64,000 nt of DNA from Periglandula ipomoeae IasaF13 (lineage: Eukaryota; Ascomycota; Sordariomycetes; Hypocreales; Clavicipitaceae): the NCBI GenBank assembly GCA_000222875.2, contig AFRD01000048.1, forward strand, positions 54,829 to 118,828, given 5' to 3'. Position 1 is the stretch's first letter. Each line of letters begins with the position of its first letter. The position numbers and the translations under genes were made by a program. The notes under the pieces were generated by a model. That model worked only from the letters and a program-made list of their open reading frames with translations. It was not told the origin of the DNA and did not search any database. Positions 35,462 to 47,057 of this stretch are shown here, piece by piece.

Positions 35462-36563
35462 ATGGCAACGCCGGAACCTGGACCGAGTCCAACAACGTCT
35501 CAACCTACCGCCACGCCAGCAGCTGCGTCTGTTGCAGCTGCATCAAGTTCGCTTGTTACCACAACGAGTGCAGCGCTTCCACCGTTGACGACACCATGGA
35601 GCAATCCTTTAAGTTGTACCTGGACATACGTCGTTGATCATTCAAATGATACGGCCAAGCCAGGTGCCGTGGCATTCTTGGATCTCGAACCCATGCCCGG
35701 AGACAAGACCTTGTCTTGCTACCCCAACAGCATGTTCTCTTATGGCCGTACCGGCGTATTTAGCCCTGGAACATGTCCCGGTGGATGGACCACCGCCTCA
35801 ATGCGTGCAGACGACAATGCACCGGCAACCACGACAGCCATATGTTGTTCATAGTAAGCTGATAGCCGTCTTCCTGCCATCGAGAGTTCTTACGTCTGAC
35901 TTTACAATCAGTGGATACACCCTCAGCGGATCAGCTTGTAGACGATCTGTTGCCACTGCACTTGCTGTCCCCATCACATACAACACCACGGCCGGAACAT
36001 ATAATGTCTTGACGAAATCCACCACAACCTTATACAGCGCCATGCTTGCTGTTAGCACAATCCAAGTCCTATTCGGAGAAGATGACAAGAGGCGTCTTGG
36101 AATCGAAACAGACAGAACAGATTCTGGGTTCGCAATGTCACTAGGCACTCGGATTGGAATTGCAGTGGGAGTTGGTGCTTTCGTGCTGATTTGCATGGGA
36201 TTGGTCTATTTTGCGCTTGCGAGACGGCGTCGCTCCAAAGAAGGGCTGACAAAGGATCGACTGATGAAAGATCTCAAGTCTATGCATCGTCGCGGCCCAT
36301 CCAGCAACGGTGCCTACAACAGTGATCTGAGCATGTCTTCGGCGAACAGTGGTCCATATCTCGCACCTGAACAACGCGAGCCGCCGCCAGCGTACGACCC
36401 ACGATCAAGAAGATCATCGGGCAACCGTGATGGCGATCATGGCAGACTAAGAGACGGCGAGATCAGAGCGCTTAATGAGCAGAAAGCCGTCATACAACAG
36501 CGTCTTGATGAGCTAGAGAGCCTAGAGGCGGCACGAGATACGCCACGGGCGAGGAGCCGATAA
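35462..36563 (+). CDS. Single-pass membrane protein with cysteine-bearing ectodomain, function unknown
   Basis: Two exons (35462-35853, 35912-36563) give 347 residues. A proline/serine/threonine/alanine-rich N-terminus (1-50) precedes a domain with several cysteines (C-T-W-T-Y, L-S-C-Y-P, G-T-C-P-G-G-W, I-C-C-S-Y-G-Y). One membrane span lies at about 221-243 (R-I-G-I-A-V-G-V-G-A-F-V-L-I-C-M-G-L-V-Y-F), followed by RRRR and a basic, then proline-rich tail (P-P-P-A-Y-D-P) and a C-terminal helix. This layout is common in Pezizomycotina plasma-membrane proteins of unknown role. I see no classical signal peptide, so either the protein inserts by its span alone or an upstream exon is missing. It resembles in plan, not in sequence, the broken gene at 23.9-25.3 kb. 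Confidence 0.75.
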
Positions 36564-37896
36564 GAAATGCGTCTTCATGACCTCGAGGAAATACCCTGGC
36601 TGCGGGCTGCGGGATATGAGCCATTCCCTTTTGACCTTCTTCCTTTATTTTTTCATGATACCTTTGTAGCGTTCGGTGTACGGGTCGGTATGAATCATGC
36701 ATTGCATTCCAAAGAAGACTATATATAACAAGCATCAAGGATGTATTACAATGCCACAGCCAAAGGCATTTGATCCTCATAAATAAACTACTTAATCAAT
36801 ATTCGTGCATAAACATTGTATATGTATAATATAAGTGAGAACTCCCTATAGCCGCGCACTGGCTGTAGACCCCCCCAGCAGTCGCTGACTCTTGCCAGTA
36901 AACGTCTACAATGACATACAGGTGGGAGGGAAGAGCAAGGCACAAGATCTGGAAACATTATTTCTGGTCAATATACAAGAAAAGTCAAAAGATTTCCTTT
37001 GAAGCAGAAGTGAGTCAATGGCATAATAAGCAAGTACGAGAGGCAGAATTGACCACACTTGTTGCCGGACGATTTGATATCGCCCGGCTCCGTATTAGCA
37101 GAATCGCGATCATTGGGGTCAGTCAAGCATTGCGCTGTTAGTCATCATTGTGATTGATCGTACTGCACTCAGTACTCAGGCGGTATTGATTGACGGGTTC
37201 GTCTGATCAATGTGATAAACCTGATAATATGGAAAAATGAGCTGCATATGCAGCAAGGAATATGCTCGCAACTTCAGGCACGCCGCATTCCCCAACTCGT
37301 ACCAGGTATTATCAGGTAGCCGTGAAGCAGGCAAACACAGGCAGGCCAACGCAGGCGCACTAGGACAAAGCCGCACCCTGGTCTGATCAGACGCGGCAGT
37401 CGTACGCCCAATACCGCCATTTTCCAAAGTCATCGATATGATATATCCGTGCTGATAGCAGAGCAAATCTTGCCAGTGCCAGTTGCATCTCTAGTGTCCG
37501 TACATCAGGGGTCGCAGACATGTGCTAGACTCAAAGCGCGCTGCGATGTGCCAGAAATGCAGGGGTCCAGCGCGCCGGACAAGTGGTGGGAGCCTCTTCA
37601 TTTAGCGGTGAGGGGTCTCGGTGACATTGGCGCCAGTATTGCCGTCCCCTAACAGCCAGGTACAGGATACCGTTCCTCGTCCCACCAGTCCGCCCCACCA
37701 CTTCCCCTGTGGCGCCGTTGTTGGACGACCCCGCCGAATGCCCACAGGATATCTTGAGCAGCCCACTGGGAAACCATCATCACCTCCTCTTGGGTCCTCC
37801 TCGAACCGCAACAGCGCTGTGCGCCTACTTCGTCTCTCTTCTCAGATCTCCGAGGCAGCTTAGCCGTCGACCGGTTTCACGACTGTATCCTTAACA
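36564..37896. promoter_or_regulatory. Intergenic region with alpha-tubulin promoter
   Basis: About 1.3 kb between co-oriented genes. The first few hundred bases are AT-rich 3' flank. The final 200 nt before the tubulin ATG are C/T-rich on the plus strand, as expected of a strong fungal promoter and leader. No other gene seen. Confidence 0.45.
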
Positions 37897-39655
37897 ATGA
37901 AGGGCGAGGTAGGAACTGATATCCCCCTCTCCGCTTGAACCTCTGGCCGTTCCTCGAGTCTATTCAATAATACTCAATCGCTCGATCTCGCACCCCTGAC
38001 TTCATCATCGACGCCTACCTCCAAGAGCTCTTCCATTGCTGATGCTGAGGTATCCTCTAGATCCTTCACATCCACCTGGGCCAGGCCGGTGTCCAGCTCG
38101 GTAACTCGGCATGGGAGCTGTAAGTCGGTCAAAACCGCCTTCTCCCCTCGTTTGAGAGCGTCTAAAACATATCTCTAATCGCTGTTGATGTAGCTACCTT
38201 CTCGAACATGGCCTCGGTCCGGATGGCCGACCTGACCCCAATGCGAAGGACATTGGCGACCCAGGCTCTTTCGAAACCTTCTTCACCGAGACCAGTGGTG
38301 GAAAGCATGTTCCTCGATCCATCTTTATGGACCTCGACCCGTCTCCAATTGATGAGATCCGAACTGGTTCTTACCGCCAGCTCTTCCACCCCGAACTGTT
38401 GATCAACGGCAAGGAGGATGCGGCCAACAACTATGCCCGTGGTCACTACACCATTGGCAAGGAGATGGTTGACACCGTCATGGACCGCGTTCGTCGTGTC
38501 ACTGGTAAGTTGAACTCTCATGTCCCGCGGCCTGAACGCGAACCGCATTTGCGGTGGTTGGCCTTGTATGTACAACTCCGTTCGCTGTGCTGACATGCTC
38601 GCTCGTTTAGACAACTGCAATTCCCTGCAAGGTTTCCTGATCTTCCACTCCTTCGGTGGTGGTACTGGTTCTGGTTTCGGTGCTCTCATGCTGGAGCGCC
38701 TCGCTACCGAGTATGGCAAGAAGACCAAGCTTGAGTTCGCCGTGTACCCTTCGCCTCGAACCAACACCGCTGTCGTCGAGCCCTACAACGCCGTTTTGTC
38801 TACTCACAGCACCATTGAGAACTCCGACTGCACGTTCCTCGTCGACAACGAAGCCGTCTACGACATTTGCCGCCGTAACCTTGACATCACTCGCCCATCT
38901 CACGACCACCTTAACTGCTTGATCGCCCAGGTTGTCAGCTCCATCACCTCGTCTTTGCGATTCGATGGTGCTCTCAACGTCGATCTGAACGAGTTCCAGA
39001 CCAACTTGGTCCCGTATCCTCGTATCCACTATCCGTTGATCAGCTACGCTCCCGTTGTTTCCGCTTCCAAGAGCAAGCACGAGAGCTTCAAGGTGTCTGA
39101 CCTGACCCTTCAGTGTAAGTACAAGTATCCTCTCTCTCTCAACCCCGGCTGTATGCATATTCTGATGTTGGCAAACTAGGCTTTGAGCCCAACAACCAGA
39201 TGGTCGTTTGCGATCCCCGCCAAGGCAAGTACATGGCTGTCGCCTTGCTGTACCGTGGTGATGTTGTTCCCCGCGACTGCAACGCCGCTGTTGCCCAGAT
39301 CAAGGCTAAGGCCTCCTTCAACCTTGTTGAGTGGTGCCCTACTGGTTTCAAACTCGGCATCAACTACCAGAAGCCCGTTGCTGTCCCTGGCGCCGCCGAA
39401 GACGGTGCTCTCGCCTCAGTCGAGCGATCCGTCTCCATGCTGTCCAACACCACCGCCATCGCCGAAGCCTGGTCCCGTCTTGACCACAAGTTCGATCTCA
39501 TGCACAGTAAGCGCGCTTTCGTGCACTGGTATGTCGGTGAGGGTATGGAAGAGGGTGAGTTCACCGAGGCTCGTGAGGATCTCGCTGCTCTTGAGAAGGA
39601 TTACGAGGAGGTGGCTGTCGATGGCATTGAGGCCGAGGAGGACCTGGAGTACTAA
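37897..39655 (+). CDS. tubA: Alpha-tubulin
   Basis: The alpha subunit of microtubules, which binds non-exchangeable GTP. Five exons (37897-37908, 38061-38119, 38194-38504, 38611-39114, 39180-39655) give 453 residues. The first exon holds four codons (MKGE). Visible features: the G-Q-A-G-V-Q-L-G nucleotide loop near the N-terminus, the tubulin signature GGGTGSG (143-149), W-C-P-T-G-F-K and the acidic tail ending E-E-D-L-E-Y. The terminal tyrosine is the residue used in detyrosination cycles elsewhere. Codon choice is strongly biased to C/G endings, and all splice sites keep frame. Fungi often have two alpha-tubulins; which one this is cannot be told from here. It converges on NOP12. Confidence 0.97.
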
Positions 39656-40207
39656 AGAACGAAACCCACAATTCCGGCCATGTCTCTGCTCAATAACCAC
39701 CTTGTGCGCGCCGGGTCGGTTCTAAGGGCGGGAAATTCGCTAGTATATACTATAGAACGGAATAGTACCCTCGGAAGCCAACTCGTGCAACGGAAGAGGT
39801 TGGGAGTGTATGATCAGGATAGGAGTCTTGGAGTGAGTTCTGATGCTTTGCAATTTGACACAGGTAGAGAGGGGTAAAATGGGAAGCGGCAAGCCGTCAA
39901 TTTTTCTACGTAATCAAATGCCATATTACTTAATAGATAGGCGAATCTATCTGCTTCATTGGCGTGAGGCAGTGAGAAATACTGATGTTGAAATAACAAC
40001 CCAAGCACTCATGACTACGGGAAACGCATCCGGAAACCTGAGACTCGAAAAGCACGGGCCCTTCATTGTCAAAATTCATGCATGAACAGAATGTATTGAA
40101 GAGTATCCGTTTTCCCATGCTAATGCATTTAAAACCGTCCTATATGTACATACGCCAAACCAGAAAACAAATGCCGTAGATTCTATCAAAGTCTACATGT
40201 CCGTCTC
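39656..40207. other. Convergent 3' region between alpha-tubulin and NOP12
   Basis: About 550 nt, AT-richer than the flanking exons. It presumably holds both 3'UTRs. No open frame of interest. Confidence 0.5.
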
Positions 40208-42087
40208 TCAAGACTTCTTCCATTCCGCAGCCCTCCTGGCACTCCTGTTCTTCGGCTTCGGCCTCCCCTTGCTCTTCTTACCCTTTCCGAACTTGAGGTC
40301 CTTGGGGCGACCGTCATTCGAGGAAGCTCTGTTGCCCTCAAACACCATCTTCTGGGAAGGGTCGCGGGTGACAGCCTTGTCGCCGTTGCCGCTGCTGACG
40401 TTCTTGCGGTGCTTGAAGCCGCCGGCGCGGCCGAGCAGACTGTTTGCACGACCTGCGGTGGCTTGTTGCTCGGGCGTCATTTTAGGGGTGTATTTTGTGC
40501 TACGGGCCTGGCGGTCTGCAGCTTGGGCTTTGGCCTTGCTTCGCTCTTGCGCGGGGGCTGTCTTGCGAGGATCCTTGGCTCGGGTGACGCGCAGGTTACG
40601 TGGGAGCAAAGGGGGAAATTTCTTGCCGTCTAGAAGTAGAGCTGCTTCGACGTCGTTGGCATCCTGTATGATGTTAGTTTGAGCCACTTCCTTCTTGGAA
40701 CAGATATGGGATGGTAGTGGTCATGACTTACATAGAATTGGACATAGGCGAAGCCCTTTCCGACTCTTGTCTTGGGGTCTCGCACGACGCGCACGTTTTC
40801 CAACTTGCCTGTTTTGCCAAATGTTCGCCATAGCCCTTCTTCGGCATCGGCAGGCACTTTGGTGCGCTTCTTCTCAACCTTTTCACCGTCCTCGTTGGTG
40901 TTGATGACGGTTTCGTCGTCGACGAACCCCAAGTTTCCAACAAAAACACAGCGACGGTGGTCTGTCGGACTAGGATGCGCTACGTTGTCAACTCGGATGT
41001 GTCGACCGAGGACTTCGCTGCCGTTGAGCTTCGTGGCTACCTGTCTGGCGGCGGCAGGTGTGGAAAACACGGCGTAGGCGTTGGCCGACTTGGTGGTGGC
41101 ACACATGAGAGACTTGGTGATGTAGGCTGCTCGCTTGGGCATGGAGCCCGTGGAGAAGGCGACGGAACGGAAGCGGATGGATTCGAATTTTTGTGCTGGA
41201 GTGTCATTGGGATCTAGCGCGGATGATAAATGTGTGATGAGGGTCTTCTTGGCGGCCTTAGAGGAGATGGCGTCGATCGAGACGTTGGCGAGGAAGACGG
41301 TGCGGTTCGTCTTCTCGATATCCGAATTCTTCTCCTCAGAGTCCTTGGACAGGCTCTCATGCGTCGGGACAGCGTAGTCGCCATCTTGTTCCTCCTCGTT
41401 CTCACCGTCCTCGTCGTTGGTATCGGCCTTTTGCCGCTTTCCTGCTGGCTCTTTGGCGTCATCCTTTGTCAACTCGGCAAGATACTTGGCTTCCAAGTCT
41501 TCGTTATCGTCCTTCCTCTTCCTCTTCCTCTCTCTTCGAGGTTTTTGCTCCGCAGTTTCGGCAATCTGCTCATCTGCGTCGGTCATTGCAATGTCGCCGG
41601 CTTTCTCGATTTTCTTTTCATCTTCTTCACTTTCGTTCTCGTTTGTTGAAGCATTGTCGCTGTCGTCATCGTCTTCATCGTCTTCATAGTCTGGTTCCTC
41701 GCTGATCTCGGACAGCTCTTCGTCGTCTTCCTCTGCTGCTTCCTCGTCCCCGTTGGAGCTGGCGTTCACCGATTTCGCCTCATCGCGTACTTTCTTTTCC
41801 AACAACGCCGAATAGCGGGACTTCGGAGGGGCTTGCACAGGGCCAGACTGTGATGTGTTAAATGCCAGTTCTGCAATATTTGCATATACTTTTTTATATA
41901 GTCAAGAAAGAACGTACACTGCCAGCAAACAAGGCATCGAGGGTGGGGTCGATGACCTTGGATGAGGCTGTTAATGTGATAGTTCTAATGAAGGTGTTAG
42001 TAGCTGGCTAAGATGTAATTTTATTTAATGGCAATGACGAAAGCAAAGATTGACTGTGAGCACAGCTTCCACTTACTTCTTGGCCAT
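40208..42087 (-). CDS. NOP12: Nucleolar protein 12 (two-RRM pre-60S assembly factor)
   Basis: Nop12 is a nucleolar RNA-binding protein needed for 5.8S/25S rRNA processing in large-subunit biogenesis. Four exons (42077-42087, 41918-41984, 40732-41847, 40208-40663) give 549 residues. The first exon is only 11 nt (MAK plus two bases). An acidic, lysine-dotted low-complexity region spans about 40-200. RRM1 lies at about 210-310 (T-V-F-L-A-N-V-S, then A-Y-A-V-F-S). RRM2 lies at about 325-430 (C-V-F-V-G-N-L-G-F, then K-G-F-A-Y-V-Q-F-Y), with the last intron cutting just after its RNP1 motif. The C-terminus is basic, glycine/serine-rich and typical of nucleolar proteins. Confidence 0.92.
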
Positions 42088-43176
42088 TGCGAACATGAGG
42101 GCTGGTGGTCGTGTCGAAAATAGACCTTTCCGACACTTTTGACGAGACAAGCGACCAGACTTCTGCAGCCGCAAAAAAAAAAAAGAAAAAAGAAAAGAGC
42201 CAGTCCCCCAAAATTTCTGAGCGATTGGGACCTTGGCGCAGCAAGCCAGCGGGCAGCCCACCTTGGAGTGGCCTTTCTTGTGCAGCCGGCTTGGAGCCAA
42301 TTGGAGCCGGATGGGGCCAGATGGAGCCACAGCCAGAGCCTTGCAACCGGAACAATGCGTCATTGGCCTGGCGGCCGCGGCTGGCGAACCGACCCCCATG
42401 ATCACAGTTCTGCCATACGTCACCGCTCGCTCCCCCGTCATTCTGCGGTCGCTTGCCCGCTCTCGCGCCGCGTGTAGGTACGGAGCACTGCTCAGGTGGA
42501 CAGGTCCAGCCAGCCAGCCAGCCAGCGCACGCACGCAGGCCGGCGGTCGGTGGGACATGCAGTCTGGCCGCCCAGACGTGTACCGCACCACACTAATTAC
42601 ACCGCAGAGCTGACCTTCCCAGCACTGGCAGAAAGCAGCAGCGGAGACTGGACCTGCCTGGGCTGGGACCTGTCGCCCATCCCGTCCTGCCCACCCACCC
42701 ACCAGACCACTTACCCACCACCAGCCATTGCACCAAAGCGCAGAGATAGACCGAGAGACGGAATTGTCAGTCACAGACGCCGACTCTGCGCGAAGCGGCC
42801 CTCCCTCTCTCGCTTCTTCCGCTTCTGCTTCTGCTCTCCGTCACCACACCTCCCCAGTATCGCCTTTGCCATTGCAGCTGCTATAGTCAAATCCATTCTC
42901 TAACTTATTTCTACCACGCGTTTGCCAATTCCGCCTCTCGGCGCCTTTCGACTCCTCCCTCGGCGCCTGCAGATTCTGCGGGCACCAGACTGCTACTCCG
43001 CCTGGCTGCTGGTGTTTGGGCTCCCAGAGGCACACATCGCAGCTCTGCGAGAGACCTCGCTACCTTAATCTTCGCCAGACAAGGCCTTCCAGCAAGGCAG
43101 TGGCTCTGGCTCTGATTGCACCACCCTCGAACGTCGACTGCCGGCACCGACCGCAGACCTCGTGGTCTCAGACGCC
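42088..43176. promoter_or_regulatory. Divergent promoter region of NOP12 and the DEP1/SDS3-like gene
   Basis: About 1.1 kb. Next to NOP12 is an A-rich tract (about 42172-42197). In the middle lies a CCAG tandem repeat (about 42505-42526). Toward the plus-strand gene the DNA is strongly C/T-rich (about 42780-42900), a likely transcription-start context. A 233-codon minus-strand frame here is GC-composition noise. Confidence 0.45.
42505..42526. repeat. CCAG tandem repeat
   Basis: About five copies of CCAG followed by ACGC-type repeats, in the divergent promoter region. Likely length-variable between strains. Confidence 0.75.
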
Positions 43177-45339
43177 ATGGCGGCTGCTGTCTCTGCGCGC
43201 GGCACCTTGTCGCCTTCGGCGACTGGTGAAGCTGATGTCGAGGACAGCAACGTCTCCAGCCCTCTCAGGGAGGTCGAAGAAGGCGATGCCAACGAAGATG
43301 ACATCCAGCACATGCAGATTGACGACCAGAATGACGATGCGGACAATTCGAGCGACAGCGGCGACGAAGAGCCGAACAATGAAGCCAACAAGAACGACCG
43401 ATCTGACTCGGAAAGCGCGCTTTCTGAAGCCGGCTCTGACGACAACTCGGAAGCTAACGATACCGAAGCCGAGACAGAAAGGCTCTACGACACTCCGAGA
43501 AATCAACGACAGCGGGACGTGGTTGTCGATCAGTACAACCAGGGCCAAGTCTTTGAGCATACACCGAGCAAACTGCGTAGTGCATCTAGACTGGCCGGCG
43601 ATGACGATATCAACGATCGCGACGACGAATCTGCATCGGGTGATGATGCATCAATAGCTTCTGCGGATGACTCCCCCACAAAGCCCGCTGCCAGTAACGA
43701 CACCAGCGTCGACGGCGAGGGCAAGCGGGATTCGCAAGAACGCAAGAGAAAACGATCGCCAATGGCTGATCAATCTGAGCAAGATGAGCCACTGCGCAAG
43801 CGTTTGACTTCGGTCGGCCCGACCGAACCTGGCTTGACCGCTGATACACCTACGAACGATGACGATACAACCTCTGGCAACATCCAAAGTGGTCATCAGT
43901 CGGGCGGTGATGATAATGATGCGCCACCCGTCAACCAAGATGGAGCAACAGATAGCGATCTTCCAGACAAAGGCAAGTTCGCTTCAAAGAAAACGACTCG
44001 AAATGGGTCCAAGAGGAAGGCCGGCTCCGGCAATACAACTCCCGGTGACACGCCCCGACAAGACGCCAATGGTGAAGGACTAGACACTGCGGACGATGAG
44101 GATCTAGAACAGCGACACGAAGACGCCGAGGCCGAGGCTGATGAACAGGATGCTGCGGCTAAAAGCATTGAAGAAGGTAATAAGTTACTGCACCCATGGC
44201 GACTTCTTCATTCCTCACTCAAAAAATTACCAAGTGCTAACTCGACTTTTCAGCGGAGCGAAAAAGCGCTGCTTTCAGAGACTGGAGTCACATAGAAGAG
44301 ATGTTTGGAATTTTCAGGGACAGGTATGTGCCTCTCTTCCCCCTTTGCAAATTGCGGCCGCGGACTAACTTGTTCCTTTCAGACTGTACAAGGATAGACT
44401 ACAACGACTCGAAGAAGAGGAGCAATCACTGCTCGCTGAAGTCCCGACACACCCGGAATTTTTGAATATGAAGCAATGCTTAGACGACCGGCTGGAAAGA
44501 AAAGTACAAGAGATTAATGCCGAATGCGCCTTACGACTTGAGGCTCACGAGCGTCGAGCTGTGGCTATGCGAGCTCAGGTGTGGAGTCAGTTCTTTCAAG
44601 CAGTACGCGAGAGACGGGAAGCAGCCCTGGAGTCTCTCAACCGGCAGTGGTATGAGGTACAAACTGCAAGACGGAGCGCACATAGCCTTCCAGACTATGG
44701 ACTTCTGTTCCCCAAGGATCAAGTGCGACGAGTCCGGAATGCGATTGCGTACAACACCGAGGTGTCAACACTCGCCGGCCTTGCCAAATATGAAGGCTTC
44801 CCTGCTGGTCCAGAACTCAAAGGAGCCTCGTCGTCAGAGATCGAAGCTGATTTCAGCGCTATTGAGGTAGGCTCATGATACAATCGGTGCCTGTTCGATA
44901 TCGGAACGACACGCTGACTTTGTTCTACCTGCAGAAAGTTCGACGTGGCCGTCAAAAACCTTTGGTCCCAACCAGAGAAGACTATGCAACTCCGACTTTC
45001 GCGCGCCTGGGCCCGGCAGGAGAACAATTCATCAAAGACACGCCGTGGGCCAATCCGCACCACTCCTCACACAAGATGCATCAGCAAGCATCCAACACCG
45101 CTGTTCAGGCAAATCGGCCGAATGCTGCCACATCATTGACGGGCGAGGCGCCTGGGGCACCAGCTACAAAGCCAATATTCGACAGCCAAACGCCGATCGT
45201 CAAGTCACTAGGCATGGCCGCCCGCGCATCCGAATCTCCAGAGCTGTCCAGATCTATCCTCAGCCCTGCTGCCCAGCAAATGAAGCGAGTATCAAGTATA
45301 CCGAACATGGAAAGAGGTTCGAAAACTGCCGCGGCATGA
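43177..45339 (+). CDS. DEP1: Sds3-like subunit of the Rpd3L histone deacetylase complex (Dep1 type)
   Basis: Proteins with this fold scaffold the Sin3-Rpd3 large histone deacetylase complex in the nucleus. Four exons (43177-44176, 44254-44323, 44383-44866, 44935-45339) give 652 residues. Residues 1-330 are disordered and very acidic, rich in D, E, S and N, with a basic nuclear-signal-like KRKRS patch. The Sds3-like region, about 335-500, starts F-R-D-W-S-H-I-E-E-M-F and runs through a long helix (R-L-Y-K-D-R-L-Q-R-L-E-E-E-E) to R-R-E-A-A-L-E-S-L. The pattern L-P-D-Y-G-L-L-F-P marks the fungal Dep1 branch. The C-terminus is disordered. I chose the first ATG after an in-frame GTG. Membership is fairly sure; Dep1 versus Sds3 is less so. 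Confidence 0.82.
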
Positions 45340-45988
45340 GCTGCCATTGATGGCCATTGTCGTGGCGCCGTGGCTGCACAAGGGCGTTGATGTTCAGGAC
45401 TTTGTGCTTGCCACTACGTTTCAAACGGATAATGATACCCCGGAGGATTTGTTGGCTTTGTTCCCGCATATGGTTCTTTTTCTTTCTCAACTTCGTTTCT
45501 TCGTTGTACGGATACCACGAAGACAAGGCATGGCGTACGAGATGCACGAGATGCATTGCATGGGTAGCGTGATTGGTCCTCTTCACAGGAGCATACAGTG
45601 ACGGGTGGTAAGCGCTAGTTTGACACGTTAGACGACTAGATGTACATATGGATTGTCTAATATCCAACTTTTATTCTTATTCATACATGATACACATAGT
45701 TGGAGGTGTATTTCGCTATTTGTACAAAGTTGGGAACCCCAATCCAGGGTGGCGTTCATGGTCAGCGAGGAGCCGAAAAAAAAAACGTGAGGGAGATCCT
45801 CTTAATTTCATTTGAATGAAATATTGATGTCTTTGCCTTTCTAGCTCCTTCGAGTGAACAGTGAAATGTTTTAATCGACCGAATGACGAAACGAAGCGTG
45901 ATGCTGCCCATATTCAACAAGTTCTGATTAACGCCACTACTGGTTTTGGTTCATGCCGTGGAAAATTATCGTATGTGCTAATTATCGT
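45340..45988. other. Convergent 3' region
   Basis: About 650 nt between two converging genes. An A9 run occurs at about 45777-45785. No coding-like frame. Confidence 0.5.
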
Positions 45989-46333
45989 TTATTTTGACGG
46001 TGAGAGTTTTTGCGGAACATCGGGAAACTTGATGTCGTCGAAGTCATCTTGGCCGACTGCCTTCAGTGTGTACCAATCTGATATGCCAAATTAGACCCAT
46101 TATTGTGAATGTAACCATATGCGATTATCCCTTACAAATGCCTCCGACAATGGCCATAAGACCCAACCCTGTCGCTGCATTTTTGAACAAGTATGGTCGT
46201 CGGGCACGAATGAGCGCTGGACCCTGGCGATAGCGGCGATCGTAGTATGTTGATTGTGAGCTGCATGGAAATTCAAGGTTAGTCAATCACGTTCGGATAT
46301 CGGATATCGAGACGAATATGCGTACTTGGCCAT
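45989..46333 (-). CDS. COA3: Cytochrome c oxidase assembly factor 3
   Basis: A small inner-membrane protein that couples Cox1 translation to complex IV assembly. Three exons (46326-46333, 46136-46260, 45989-46077) give 73 residues. The first exon is 8 nt, only MA plus two bases. Family marks: G-P-A-L-I-R-A-R-R-P-Y-L-F-K-N (21-35), a single membrane span (about 35-53) and the C-terminal A-V-G-Q-D-D-F-D-D-I-K-F-P-D-V. Each junction restores frame exactly. No single frame covers the gene, so automated annotation could miss it. It diverges from PTA1. Confidence 0.88.
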
Positions 46334-47057
46334 GTTTATTCTCTGGAGGCTTTGTTGGGCTCACTTCACAAGAGCATATGTAGAAATAAGACGTGCGTGT
46401 GTAGTGACTAGGTTCTTGCGCGAGCCGATATGAGTTGCAATTCAATGCTCCGTCGTTGCCTCAAATGGCCTGATGATGGAGGGCTCAAAAGTTGAGCAGG
46501 CGCCGAGGAGCGGATCATTGTCGGGTAAATGCACACTGACGTACAGGCTCCAGGCGCAGAGCTGCTGGGCTGGATGACCAGGGGTGGTGGGCCATCAATC
46601 CACGTCTCAAGATTGGCAGCCAAAACCTTGCTTGGACTGCAATCGCGGAAACGGTGCCTATGCGAGACTTAATACTAGACTCTCGTCAACACCGCACAAC
46701 CGACGAGGCCATCGACCTGCATCCCCGACCAAGCTTCACGATCATCGCGGCCAGCTTCATCGCCAGCTACTGGACCATCAACCTTCAAGGGCGCCCGTGT
46801 TTCGGTTGTAGAGCATGGGACGCGGCGCATGATAGCTGATCTGGCAGCCACTGGGTCCTAGTCGCGCGACCTCGAAAACTGCGTTACCCGAATCAGCATC
46901 ACCATTCAAGGAATGACCAGCCCGCGCTAGGCGTTGCAAAAAAGTTCAGCATATCGGGGCATTTCGAAAGAAAGCGAGGCATTGATGATATCATTGGACT
47001 TTCTTATCACGAGACGCCGCGAGACGAATCAGCTTACAGAGGCCACCGGTAGCAAAT
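46334..47057. promoter_or_regulatory. Divergent promoter region of COA3 and PTA1
   Basis: About 720 nt shared by two divergent genes. No TATA box or repeat that I would defend. Frames in it are short and overlap. Confidence 0.45.

Noticed and set aside
38607..39158. A 183-codon minus-strand frame
   Set aside because: Antisense to alpha-tubulin exon 4, which is certain.
42073..42774. A 233-codon minus-strand frame covering the NOP12 start
   Set aside because: Overlaps the NOP12 first exon and the divergent promoter; tryptophan/glycine/arginine-rich composition noise.
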